Origin: Lachnospiraceae bacterium
Lineage (GTDB): Bacteria; Bacillota; Clostridia; Lachnospirales; Lachnospiraceae
DNA length: 24,148 bases
Assembly (NCBI GenBank): GCA_003520105.1
Contig: DOVL01000012.1
Coordinates: 1-24,148 of the forward strand
Direction: 5' to 3'
The translations under genes and the position numbers were made by a program. Position 1 is the first letter of the stretch. Each line of letters opens with the position of its first letter. A model generated the notes under the pieces. It was given only the letters and a program-made list of their open reading frames with translations, did not search any database and was not told the origin of the DNA. Shown here piece after piece: positions 16,344 through 23,656 of the stretch.

Positions 16344-16715
16344 ATGAGATCAAATGAATCAGCCGAGGATTACCTCGAATCAATACTTATACTGAGCGAA
16401 AAGCTCCCTGTTGTACGTTCTGTCGATATTTCCAATGATCTTGGCTATAAAAAATCAAGCATCAGTATTGCAATGAAAAATCTTCGTGCCAAGAACCTGA
16501 TCACAATGACAGACGCCGGCTACATCTATCTCACCGAGGAAGGAATGAAGATTGCCAAAACCATCTATGAGAGGCACAAATTCTTTACCGAGATGCTTAT
16601 TGATCTGGGAGTTGACAAGACAGTTGCAGCAGATGATGCCTGCCGCATAGAGCACGCCATCAGCGCCGAAAGCTTTGATGCCATCAAGAAATTTTATAAC
16701 AATAATAAGGCTTAG
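16344..16715 (+). CDS. DtxR/MntR-family metal-dependent transcriptional regulator
   Basis: A 123-residue repressor of the short, MntR-like type: an N-terminal winged helix-turn-helix (VRSVDISNDLGYKKSSISIAMKNLRAKNLI) and a dimerisation helix domain (IYERHKFF...DDACRIEHAIS), without the C-terminal SH3-like domain of DtxR. Residues aligning with the MntR metal site (D8, E11, H77, E99, E102, H103) are D9, E12, H78, C100, E103 and H104, so the E99 position is Cys as in DtxR/IdeR (C102). This leaves the metal, Mn(II) or Fe(II), undecided. The ATG at 16344 has GGGGTG nearby; an upstream in-frame TTG at 16302 has no good site. It probably binds the palindrome at 16180-16195. The nuclease gene follows after 8 bp. 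Confidence 0.9.
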   Translation: MRSNESAEDYLESILILSEKLPVVRSVDISNDLGYKKSSISIAMKNLRAKNLITMTDAGYIYLTEEGMKIAKTIYERHKFFTEMLIDLGVDKTVAADDACRIEHAISAESFDAIKKFYNNNKA

Positions 16716-16723
16716 TTTATACG

Positions 16724-17884
16724 ATGCAGCTTATAGACGAGATATTACCTGATACCAATCCACAATATCAAAAAATTGAGGAGTACTATGATCCGCAGGA
16801 GGTTTTGATGTTTGACATCGAAACCACGGGACTTAGCGCCTCCTCTTCTTTTATTTATCTGATCGGTGTAAATCTCAAAAAAGAAGGTTGCTGGCACATT
16901 ATCCAGCTCTTCAATGATGACGGAATGAGTGAGCCCGAAATTATCAGTACCTTTATGGATATCCTGAAGGATTATAAATATCTCGTTGAATTCAACGGGG
17001 ATTCTTTTGATATACCATTCGTCAGGAAAAGGCTCGAATACATCAACAGAAAACAGGGCACTGACATAATCGACCGTTTTGATGATATTACGAAGATCGA
17101 TCTGTATAAGCTCATCCGTCCTTATAAGAAAGCTCTCGGTCTGGCCAATCTGAAACAGAAAACCATAGAGCGTTTTCTTGGAATCAACCGTATCGACCAG
17201 ATGAACGGCGGAGAGCTGATCAATGTATATTTTCAGTATCTTACCTACAAGAATAAAAAATACCGTTCTCTCCTTCTGCAGCATAACCGCGATGATATGG
17301 AGGGAATGTTCTTCCTTACTGATATTTTCGCGTTGAACAGGCTTTCTCTGGGATGCCTTAAGTTTTCCGATATGAAGATAGTCGGCGGCAACTCACTCAG
17401 ACTGAAGCTTTTCTTTACGCCGGACATTTTCCCGGAAATGAGCTTCGCGTCAACGCTGAATAATAACTCACTCAGCATAAATATGAACGAAGCGGTCTCT
17501 CCTCTTCTTGTTGTTTCCGGAAACATAAAGGAAGCCTACATATCTCTTCCGATCTCAACAGGCGTTTTCAAGTATTTTTATAAAGATACCAAGAATTATC
17601 ATTTCTATCCCGAGCTTGATTCTGCCTACCATAAAGATCTTGCAGCCTCACTTTCTGAGTATGAAAAAGTCTCTGCAAACAAATCCAATTGCTATACAAA
17701 GCTCGAAGGATATTTCATCAGAAAATACGGTTTTGACAGCGGCAAGAGCTTCTATCCTGCGGACACAGAATCGCCGGCAAGAAGTGACGCATATATCGAG
17801 CTGTCAGACGAGTTTCTTTCTGACAGCAGTCTCGTGAATGAGTTCACAAGATATATCGTAAAACACATACTTGCCGGCAAGTGA
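16724..17884 (+). CDS. RNase H-like DEDD exonuclease-fold protein (YprB-like)
   Basis: The N-terminal half of this 386-residue protein is a predicted 3'-5' exonuclease fold of the RNase_H_2/YprB group. It has FDIETTG with Asp31 and Glu33, EFNGDSFDIPF with Asp96, and LLLQHNRDDMEGM with His187 and Asp191, i.e. a complete DEDD-type metal site. The C-terminal half (about 205-386) is a beta-rich extension with YKDTKNYHFYPELDSAYHKDLA and NCYTKLEGYFIRKYG. I recognise this arrangement from clostridial homologues, but its function is unknown. It begins 8 bp after the metal regulator and is probably co-transcribed; the ribosome site is weak, suggesting coupling. Whether it cuts DNA or RNA cannot be told from sequence. 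Confidence 0.85.
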   Translation: MQLIDEILPDTNPQYQKIEEYYDPQEVLMFDIETTGLSASSSFIYLIGVNLKKEGCWHIIQLFNDDGMSEPEIISTFMDILKDYKYLVEFNGDSFDIPFVRKRLEYINRKQGTDIIDRFDDITKIDLYKLIRPYKKALGLANLKQKTIERFLGINRIDQMNGGELINVYFQYLTYKNKKYRSLLLQHNRDDMEGMFFLTDIFALNRLSLGCLKFSDMKIVGGNSLRLKLFFTPDIFPEMSFASTLNNNSLSINMNEAVSPLLVVSGNIKEAYISLPISTGVFKYFYKDTKNYHFYPELDSAYHKDLAASLSEYEKVSANKSNCYTKLEGYFIRKYGFDSGKSFYPADTESPARSDAYIELSDEFLSDSSLVNEFTRYIVKHILAGK

Positions 17885-17913
17885 ATTATATGCAGTTAAA
17901 TATTTAAGTATTA

Positions 17914-18924
17914 TCAGTCAAGTACTTCTTCAGGGAAGACATACCATCTGCCATCCACCTGATATACATCAACTTTGGCGCTGTCTTCCATTTCTTTTCC
18001 ACCATCAAATGAACATACAACACTGATCCTTATTCTTTTTATAGCTTCAATTTTAATGTCGACGTCATAATTTCTCTTGATATAATTCTCTGATTCTTTA
18101 ATATAATCCTGATCATAGGTTTTTTTAACCTCAGTCTCAATACTGTGGATATCCGCCTTGGCGCTCAACGCATAGCATCTCTTATATGCATCCTTCAGAC
18201 TTTTTATATCACCATATCTGTTTTGAAACTCACTGCTCGTAACATATTTTTCAGCAGCAGCCTGCAGATCATCCGGAAGTGAATAATCGATCATCTTATC
18301 TGCATCGCAGGCAGCCCACGCTCTTAAAAACTCTTCTGCAGCTTCCTCAGCAGTATTTGCGCCCTTACTTCCGCCAAAGATTTTAAATACAAATATCAAA
18401 AGAACTGCTGCAACAACAAGCGCACCGATTCCGCCAAATATTCCTATCTTGGCTTTCTTACTCAGCCCTTTCTTCTGTCCCGGCTGTACCGGCTGTGGCG
18501 GTTGTTGCCAGTAGCCCTGCTGCGGAAATCCCTGCAAATATGGATTCTGTTCAAACTGCGGCTGACCTAACTGCGACTGCTGGCCATACTGACCATATTG
18601 TGGCTGGCCGAACTGCTGCTGTGATTGTCCGAACTGCTGCTGCGGCTGCTGAACATATCCCATCTGTGGCTGCTGGCCATACTGACCATACTGTGGCTGG
18701 CCGAACTGCTGCTGTCCGTTTCCCATCTGCTGACCGAATTGCTGTTGATTATATACCTGCTGTGCCTGGTCAAATTGTGGCTGGACAAATTGCATCTGAC
18801 CATTACCCATTTGTGACTGTTCAAACTGCGGCTTTTCATTACCTACCTGTGACTGTTCAGCATTCGTCGTTGATACAATCTGTTCTTCCTGCGCTTTATT
18901 ATTTGTCATATTATTCTCTTCCAT
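17914..18924 (-). CDS. Gln-rich membrane-anchored protein with C-terminal NTF2-like domain
   Basis: 336 residues in three parts. Residues 1 to about 150 are low complexity, rich in Gln, Gly, Tyr, Phe and Pro, with repeats such as QFGQPQYGQYGQQ. A Lys-flanked membrane helix lies at about 158-180 (IGIFGGIGALVVAAVLLIFV). The C-terminal part has AEEAAEEFLRAWAACDADKM, like the NTF2-like/DUF4878 fold, and ends in VDVYQVDGRWYVFPEEVLD. The N-terminus is probably cytoplasmic and the C-terminal domain outside, as in other Gram-positive proteins of this layout. Function unknown. The start at 18924 follows GGAGGAAGG; an in-frame ATG five codons earlier overlaps that site. It converges with the nuclease gene across 29 bp in which I see no strong terminator. 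Confidence 0.82.
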   Translation of the reverse strand: MEENNMTNNKAQEEQIVSTTNAEQSQVGNEKPQFEQSQMGNGQMQFVQPQFDQAQQVYNQQQFGQQMGNGQQQFGQPQYGQYGQQPQMGYVQQPQQQFGQSQQQFGQPQYGQYGQQSQLGQPQFEQNPYLQGFPQQGYWQQPPQPVQPGQKKGLSKKAKIGIFGGIGALVVAAVLLIFVFKIFGGSKGANTAEEAAEEFLRAWAACDADKMIDYSLPDDLQAAAEKYVTSSEFQNRYGDIKSLKDAYKRCYALSAKADIHSIETEVKKTYDQDYIKESENYIKRNYDVDIKIEAIKRIRISVVCSFDGGKEMEDSAKVDVYQVDGRWYVFPEEVLD

Positions 18925-18985
18925 GTAACCTTCCTCCATTATATCGATGTATCATCATTTAGCCAATCTATATACATCTAACTCG

Positions 18986-19014
18986 ATAATACCCTTGATG
19001 CCGGACTAATGCAA
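18986..19014 (-). promoter_or_regulatory. Predicted promoter of the Gln-rich protein gene
   Basis: On the minus strand TTGCAT (19014-19009), a 17-bp spacer and TATTAT (18991-18986) predict a start near 18979 and a leader of about 55 nt containing the GGAGGAAGG site. It overlaps the region just after the stop of the decayed fragment at 19019. Confidence 0.5.
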
Positions 19015-19018
19015 CATC

Positions 19019-19171
19019 TTATTTTGTTGTCAGGTTCCTGAGCCACCTCTCCCTCTTCAGCCAGAAGTGGAAAATGATTATCTTGACGATATCAAACAGC
19101 TTGATGTAGAGATACATCATAACCGGACCAACCTTCAAGAAAATACGGTATAGTAGCATTATCGGAACAGC
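19019..19171 (-). pseudogene. C-terminal remnant of an unidentified membrane-associated protein
   Basis: A 46-codon frame from ATG 19159, open back to a TAG at about 19172, reads MLLYRIFLKVGPVMMYLYIK and continues with a hydrophobic helix and the basic end WLKRERWLRNLTTK. There is no ribosome site, and it looks like the last segment of a longer protein, possibly a glycosyltransferase or transport protein; I do not recognise the family. It lies 33 bp after the stop of the chimeric ABC remnant, in a stretch of decayed genes. Confidence 0.4.
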
Positions 19172-19204
19172 CTATATTACTTCTATGGAACTCTCGAAAA
19201 CAAG

Positions 19205-19840
19205 CTACCAAGAGAGTTCCTCCGCATGCAGCGGATGCAGATTATTGCGTATGCTTGCGATCTTACCGTCCTTGAGTTTAATGACACGGTTAGCCATCTT
19301 GTCCATCACATCCGTACTGATTGATGACAGCTCTGAAAAATACTCATCCGATAACAGATCACCTTCATCGGATATATCAACAAGGACCACCGGAAACAGC
19401 TCTGCCCCAAGTAACTTCTCAAAAATCGATGCAGGTGTAAAAATATAAACCGTTTATCCCTGATAATACGACTCCGGGTGCTGCACACAGCCTGTAACAG
19501 TCATGGTAACAGTGATTCCGCCTGTCAGTTCCAAGCTGACACTGTCTCCAACGGAAATACCTAAATGCTCCATTGCATCAGCTGTCATGGCACATTCCAT
19601 TTCAGAATCAGGCATATTTCCTTCTACAAGAACCGGCACTGAGATTCGCTTTGTCACAGCCATATCCTCAAAATTAGTTTGTGTAAAAAAGTCTTCTGCA
19701 TTCTTCTCCAGAGCATCCGCATAAAAGAATACACCGCAGTAGACACCGAAGGTTATAGTCACCACGATGACTACCGCAAGCCAGGAAACTATATTCGATT
19801 TAATATTTCGAACTATATCCTTGATCTGAGTTCTTTTCAT
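19205..19840 (-). pseudogene. Decayed FtsX-like ABC permease fused in frame to the tail of an ABC ATPase
   Basis: From ATG 19840 the frame reads MKRTQIKDIVRNIKSNIVSW, a membrane helix (about 18-38, WLAVVIVVTITFGVYCGVFF) and the start of an extracellular domain, typical of MacB/FtsX-like permeases. It stops at TAA (19456-19454) after HPESYYQG. The same frame then continues (TVYIFTPASIFEKLLGAELF...) to a segment typical of the C-terminus of the partner ATPase (MANRVIKLKDGKIASIRNN...HAEELSW) and ends at 19205. Complete permeases of this type are usually several hundred residues longer, and the ATPase normally precedes the permease. A large deletion between neighbouring copies plus one nonsense change explains this best. 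A weak AAAGGGG site precedes the start. Longer frames reaching 20068 run into tmRNA and are not real. Confidence 0.72.
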
Positions 19841-19930
19841 TGCAGGAAAACCCCTTTTATCAACAACATGATTATTACAGTTAGTGTGTTTACTAACCGT
19901 TCTGACATGCATCAATGGTTTTAATCTCCG

Positions 19931-19977
19931 TAAATAGAAATCGGTTTCATAGTCAAATATATTAACCATGAAACCGA
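19931..19977 (-). terminator. Terminator downstream of tmRNA
   Basis: On the minus strand a perfect 10-bp stem (TCGGTTTCAT/ATGAAACCGA; 19968-19977 and 19941-19950) is followed by TTTCTATTTA. It lies about 50 bp past the tmRNA 3' end. A second symmetric element, GTATACGAA/TTCGTATAC, lies between about 19987 and 20020. Confidence 0.6.
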
Positions 19978-20029
19978 GAGTATACATGTATACGAAAATA
20001 GTACCGGAATTCGTATACTTCGACTTTAG

Positions 20030-20372
20030 TGGACCTGACGGGGGTCGAACCCGTGTCCAGAAACCCATCCATTACAACCTCTCCCATCACAGACAAGTGT
20101 TTTGACATTTCCTCCTCTGCACATCCACTGTCAGATTTACAGATTCAGTAGCTTCATGAAATCTTTTCCGTCCTCAAAGCTTTGGAAGAAAAGTTCTCCG
20201 CCTGGTCGATGCCAGGTTCCTAAGCAGCGGATTACTTAGGGCTGACAGCTGCCCTTAGGCAGCAGCTGGTAATCTATTATCAGCGTTTATTTTTTTTCCG
20301 AGTTTTAACGTGGTCCCGGACCACGGATGGCTGTCATAATTTCCGAATCCCTGTCGAAGCCAGTGCAGGCCC
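20030..20372 (-). ncRNA. ssrA: Transfer-messenger RNA (tmRNA)
   Basis: tmRNA rescues stalled ribosomes together with SmpB, adding a degradation tag. The 5' end GGGCCTGCACTGGCTTCGACAG (quoted here in part: GCACTGGCTTCGACAG) and the 3' T-arm GGGTTCGACCCCCGTC are diagnostic. The acceptor stem pairs GGGCCTG (20372-20366) with CAGGTCC (20037-20031), with one G-U pair. The discriminator is A (20030), and CCA is not encoded (ACTA follows). The tag frame at 20255-20299 reads GKKINADNRLPAAA then TAA if the resume codon is GGA, similar in length to the B. subtilis tag, but it ends PAAA instead of the common ALAA. The exact resume codon is uncertain. The tag stop lies within the stem CAGCTGC/GCAGCTG. 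The gene follows smpB and a small membrane-protein gene. Confidence 0.95.
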
Positions 20373-20455
20373 TTATTATATCTAATGACCGACCATTTTG
20401 AGCCAGTCAATGATTCTTATGACCGACTATAATATATCGGCCATGGATTCATATT

Positions 20456-20773
20456 TTATTGTTCAGATTCTGCATCCGAATTTGTGGCAAATGTAATTCC
20501 GGTATAGAGATCTGAGTAATTCTCAACCCAGTATTCATCAAGCCAGCTGTTCAGATCATCCGAACTTACATACTTTGCTGCTTCAGCAGCCTTAGCATCT
20601 TCTTTTTTCTTATTATCTTTATATATCTTTCTTCCAAGAGGTACACCAAGCAGCGCCCCCAGTGCGATAGCTGCAAGAAATATACATGCAGTCTGCTTGA
20701 TCTTCTTTCTTCTCTTTATCTTCTCTCTGTCCTTTTTTTCTTTTTTATACTTATCAACCTTAGCCTGACTCAT
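20456..20773 (-). CDS. Small Lys-rich single-pass membrane protein, function unknown
   Basis: 105 residues: a very basic N-terminus (KVDKYKKEKKDREKIKRRKKIK), one membrane helix at about 27-46 (TACIFLAAIALGALLGVPLG), then a charged linker and an acidic C-terminal part with SSDDLNSWLDEYWVENYSDL. The positive-inside rule places the N-terminus in the cytoplasm. GAGGAG lies 10 bases before the ATG. It sits 72 bp after smpB and 83 bp before tmRNA, so it may belong to the same transcription unit. I do not recognise the family. The basic tail could contact nucleic acid or ribosomes, but that is speculation. Confidence 0.72.
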   Translation of the reverse strand: MSQAKVDKYKKEKKDREKIKRRKKIKQTACIFLAAIALGALLGVPLGRKIYKDNKKKEDAKAAEAAKYVSSDDLNSWLDEYWVENYSDLYTGITFATNSDAESEQ

Positions 20774-20845
20774 CGTCTGAAAACTCCTCGTAAAAGATTA
20801 TTAAATGTCTATATGAAGTATAACACTCCGATAACCTTTACGCAA

Positions 20846-21316
20846 TTATATCTTGAGGTTTCTGATTTTGAAATCCCTCTCGGCTTCCCTTGCGGTATCC
20901 TTCTTCGCGATATCATTTCTCTTGTCGTAAAGCTTCTTACCACGTGCAAGAGCTATCTCGACCTTAGCCTTTCCGTTTTTGAAATAAACCTTGGTCGGAA
21001 CTATTGTGTAGCCCGCAGCTTCTCTTCCGATGGAAAGCTTTCTGATCTCACTCTTGTGAAGAAGCAGTTTTCTCTTCCTGAGCGGATCCCTGTTGAAAAT
21101 ATTTCCCTTCTCGTAAGGATTGATATGCATATGATGAATAAATATCTCGCCGTCCTCTACGCCGATAAAAGCTTCCTTTATACTGCAGTTTCCCTGCCTG
21201 AGAGCCTTCACCTCAGTACCGACAAGCGCGATACCTGCTTCATAGGTTTCCTCTATAAAATAGTCATGATAGACTTTTTTATTGTTAGCTATAAGCTTTT
21301 CTCCGCTTTCTCTCAT
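20846..21316 (-). CDS. smpB: SsrA-binding protein
   Basis: SmpB binds the tRNA-like domain of tmRNA and carries it into stalled ribosomes. The 156-residue product has the typical order: [49 protein letters not shown] and the C-terminal [16 protein letters not shown], followed by the basic tail that reads the empty mRNA channel. The start ([14 protein letters not shown]) fits homologues, though the ribosome site is weak (GATGGAAAT region). It follows rnr after 83 bp, much of which is a diverged copy of the rnr 3' end, and precedes ssrA, the standard Firmicutes order. Confidence 0.97.
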   Translation of the reverse strand: MRESGEKLIANNKKVYHDYFIEETYEAGIALVGTEVKALRQGNCSIKEAFIGVEDGEIFIHHMHINPYEKGNIFNRDPLRKRKLLLHKSEIRKLSIGREAAGYTIVPTKVYFKNGKAKVEIALARGKKLYDKRNDIAKKDTAREAERDFKIRNLKI

Positions 21317-21352
21317 TACATATTTCCATCAGACCTTGCGGCCTCTTCCTTT

Positions 21353-21434
21353 CATCCGTCATACAGATTCAAATTCGATGACACTTTCTATTACATCTGT
21401 CATACAAACTCAAATTCTATAACTCTTTCTATCT
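21353..21434. repeat. Diverged 41-bp tandem duplication of the rnr 3' end
   Basis: Positions 21353-21393 and 21394-21434 match at 33 of 41 bases. The second copy holds the last rnr codons and stop (IERVIEFEFV-stop). The first, downstream on the minus strand, would encode IESVIEFESV-stop in the corresponding phase, so it is a non-coding echo in the rnr-smpB gap. Confidence 0.75.
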
Positions 21435-23520
21435 TATCAGCCCTGCGGACTCTGATCTTAACCTTATCTCCAAGTGAATAAGTCCTGCCGGTTCTCTCGC
21501 CTCGCATCACCATCTCACTCTCGGAATATGAATAATAATCATCATCCATAAATGCAACGCTAACAGCACCTTCAACTGTATTTTCCAGTTCAACGAAGAT
21601 GTTCTGCTGAGTAAAGCCCGAAACTATTCCGGCATATTCCTCGCCGATATGCTCTGACATATACTCGATTTCCTTAAGCCTTACAACATCTCTCTCTGCA
21701 TCATCAGCTCTTCTTTCCTTTGCCGAATTATCAGCCGCAACCTTCGGAAGCAGCCTTGCGTAATGCTTAATCCTGTCATCTGTAAGTCTTCCGTGAAGAT
21801 TCTCCTTGATTATCCTGTGAATCTGGAGATCCGGATATCTTCTTATCGGAGAAGTGAAATGACAATAATATTTGCACGCAAGTCCGAAATGTCCTGTGCA
21901 TTCGGTAGCATATCTCGCCTGCTGCATAGATCTCAGGACAAGCTTACTTACCATAGCCTCATACGGCTCGCCCTGAATTCTCTGAAGAAGCTTCTGGAAT
22001 TCCTTCGGATGAATATTATCATGAGCCGTTGTCTTGAAGAATATACCAAAATTCTTTATAGTCTGAGCAAGGGTATCAACCTTCTCAGGATCCGGTGACT
22101 CATGAGTTCTGTATTCAAAAGGAAGCTCCTGCCAGAAATAATCCTCAGCAATAACCTCATTGGCCATAAGCATGAAGTCCTCGATGATCTTGGTCGCATC
22201 ATTTCTGTCATGTGCGCAGATTTCTATCGGAAAATGATTCTCATCAACCTTAATCTTGGTCTCAGCCATATCAAAATCGATAGATCCTCTCTCATAACGC
22301 TTAGCTCTTATGATACGTGAAAGTTCAAACATCCTGTCGAAGAAGGATATGTAGTCCTTATATCTATCCTTAGGAGCATCCTCAGTCCTGTTGATAAGTT
22401 TATTAACATCCGTATAATTCATACGTTCATTAACTCTTATCACACCCTCGCATATCTTGTGATCAAGCACCTTGCCCTTCTCATCAATATCCATGACACA
22501 CGACAATGTAAGTCTGTCAACGCCTGCATTAAGGGAGCAGATTCCGTTTGAAAGCTTATGCGGAAGCATAGGTATAACACTGTCAACGAGATAATTACTT
22601 GTGCCCCTTCTGAGTGCCTCCTTATCAAGCGGACTGCCTTCCGTAACATAATTGGAAACATCCGCAATATGCACTCCGAGAGTGTAAATACCGTCCTTAT
22701 AGGTCAGTGTGATCGCATCATCAAGATCCTTGGCATCCTCGCCATCTATAGTGACCGTATCCAGCGATCTGAAATCGGTACGTCCCTCAAGGAACGCAGG
22801 ATCCACCTCATCAGGAATACTGTTCAGCTGCTCAGTAACATCATCCGGAAAATCAACCGGAATATTATAGCTTCTCACAACAGTAATAATATCCGAAGAC
22901 GGATCATCAATATGACCTATAACTTCAGTTATCACACCGGTCGGAGACTTCCTGTCATCTCCGTAATCCTTGATATCAGCTATGACGATGCTGCCCTTAA
23001 CGGCGCCATTAGAAGCTTCTTTCGGGATAAATATATCATTTGCGATCTTCTTATTATTTGGAATAACAAAACCATAATTCTCAGCAGGATCATAAACACC
23101 GATAACGCTTCTGATACCATGATCCAGCACTCTGATAACGCTTGCTTCAGTTCTTGAACCGCCACTGTTTCTGCCGGACTCACGAATAAGTACCTTATCG
23201 CCCTCAAAGGCATTTGCGGTATCCTTGGCATGAATGAAGAAGTCTTCATCATAGCCCTCAACCGTTACAAAGCCAAAGCCTCTCCTGTTTCCTGTGAAAA
23301 TACCCACATGAGTATCCTTCGGAGTTAACATAAAACGGTTATTTCTTGTCTTGATTATCTTATACTCATCCTGAAGTTCATCGAGCGAGTCAAGCAGAAG
23401 CTGCTTATCCTCCTCAGATGTAAGCTGCAGAAAATAACAAAGTTCCTTATATCTCATCGGCCTGTAATCCTTCTCCCCGAAGAGGTCGAGCAGTATTTTT
23501 TTAGATTCTTCTCTTTCCAT
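21400..23520 (-). CDS. rnr: Ribonuclease R
   Basis: RNase R is a processive 3'-5' exoribonuclease that degrades structured RNA and acts with tmRNA/SmpB on non-stop messages. The 706-residue product shows an N-terminal winged helix (about 1-65), two cold-shock domains (first at about 72-125, FTGNRRGFGFV), and the RNB catalytic domain (about 240-570). The latter has the metal-binding Asp cluster GEDAKDLDDAI (about 255-265) and SPIRRYPDLQIHR. A C-terminal S1 domain follows from about 620 (AGIVSGFTQQNIFVEL). The start at 23520 follows GGGGGTGAAACT. It lies between secG and smpB, as in many Firmicutes, and has its own predicted promoter. The 3' end is partly duplicated downstream. Confidence 0.97.
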   Translation of the reverse strand: MEREESKKILLDLFGEKDYRPMRYKELCYFLQLTSEEDKQLLLDSLDELQDEYKIIKTRNNRFMLTPKDTHVGIFTGNRRGFGFVTVEGYDEDFFIHAKDTANAFEGDKVLIRESGRNSGGSRTEASVIRVLDHGIRSVIGVYDPAENYGFVIPNNKKIANDIFIPKEASNGAVKGSIVIADIKDYGDDRKSPTGVITEVIGHIDDPSSDIITVVRSYNIPVDFPDDVTEQLNSIPDEVDPAFLEGRTDFRSLDTVTIDGEDAKDLDDAITLTYKDGIYTLGVHIADVSNYVTEGSPLDKEALRRGTSNYLVDSVIPMLPHKLSNGICSLNAGVDRLTLSCVMDIDEKGKVLDHKICEGVIRVNERMNYTDVNKLINRTEDAPKDRYKDYISFFDRMFELSRIIRAKRYERGSIDFDMAETKIKVDENHFPIEICAHDRNDATKIIEDFMLMANEVIAEDYFWQELPFEYRTHESPDPEKVDTLAQTIKNFGIFFKTTAHDNIHPKEFQKLLQRIQGEPYEAMVSKLVLRSMQQARYATECTGHFGLACKYYCHFTSPIRRYPDLQIHRIIKENLHGRLTDDRIKHYARLLPKVAADNSAKERRADDAERDVVRLKEIEYMSEHIGEEYAGIVSGFTQQNIFVELENTVEGAVSVAFMDDDYYSYSESEMVMRGERTGRTYSLGDKVKIRVRRADKIERVIEFEFV

Positions 23521-23552
23521 AGTTTCACCCCCGAAACATGTATTACACCATG

Positions 23553-23561
23553 ATTATATCA
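23553..23561 (-). promoter_or_regulatory. Extended -10 promoter of rnr
   Basis: On the minus strand TGATATAAT is an extended -10 element about 33 bp before the rnr ATG, predicting a leader of about 26 nt. No good -35 is seen at the right distance, which is common for extended -10 promoters. Confidence 0.5.
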
Positions 23562-23605
23562 CAATATGTTATATACTAACAGTAGTATTCATGAGTCCTT
23601 CAGAC

Positions 23606-23643
23606 ATAAAGATAGGGTGTTCTGAACAATCAGAGCACCCTAT
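23606..23643 (-). terminator. Hairpin terminator between secG and rnr
   Basis: Positions 23612-23625 pair with 23630-23643 (14 bp including one G-T pair, four-base loop). On the minus strand the stem is followed by CTTTATG, a short and weak U tract. It probably stops or attenuates secG transcription before the rnr promoter. Confidence 0.6.
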
Positions 23644-23656
23644 AATAATCAATGTA

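Noticed and set aside
19877..19900. ACAGTTAGT/ACTAACCGT inverted repeat before the permease remnant, as a second DtxR-type box
   Set aside because: It shares GTTAGT/ACTAAC halves, but the spacing is TTAG-N8-CTAA rather than N6 and the arms have a mismatch; more likely an old operator of the decayed gene.
19841..20068. Upstream extension of the permease frame, giving a 204-residue protein starting at 20068
   Set aside because: The extra residues are encoded by the tmRNA 3' end and its terminator; the proper start is MKRTQ at 19840.
20377..20382. TATAAT just before the mature tmRNA 5' end as its promoter
   Set aside because: It is only about four bases from the mature 5' end, too close to act as its -10, and has no matching -35; the true promoter probably lies further upstream but I could not place it.
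20385..20427. ATGACCGAC direct repeats (20385-20393 and 20419-20427) upstream of tmRNA as regulatory sites
   Set aside because: Only two 9-bp copies 34 bp apart and no link to a recognised promoter; too little to claim.
20813..21481. 222-residue plus-strand open frame
   Set aside because: Antisense to smpB and the rnr end; those genes are certain, and this frame shows no family pattern.
23568..23580. GTTATATACTAAC upstream of rnr as a metal-regulator site
   Set aside because: It lacks the full palindrome (three bases short) and matches only in one half.
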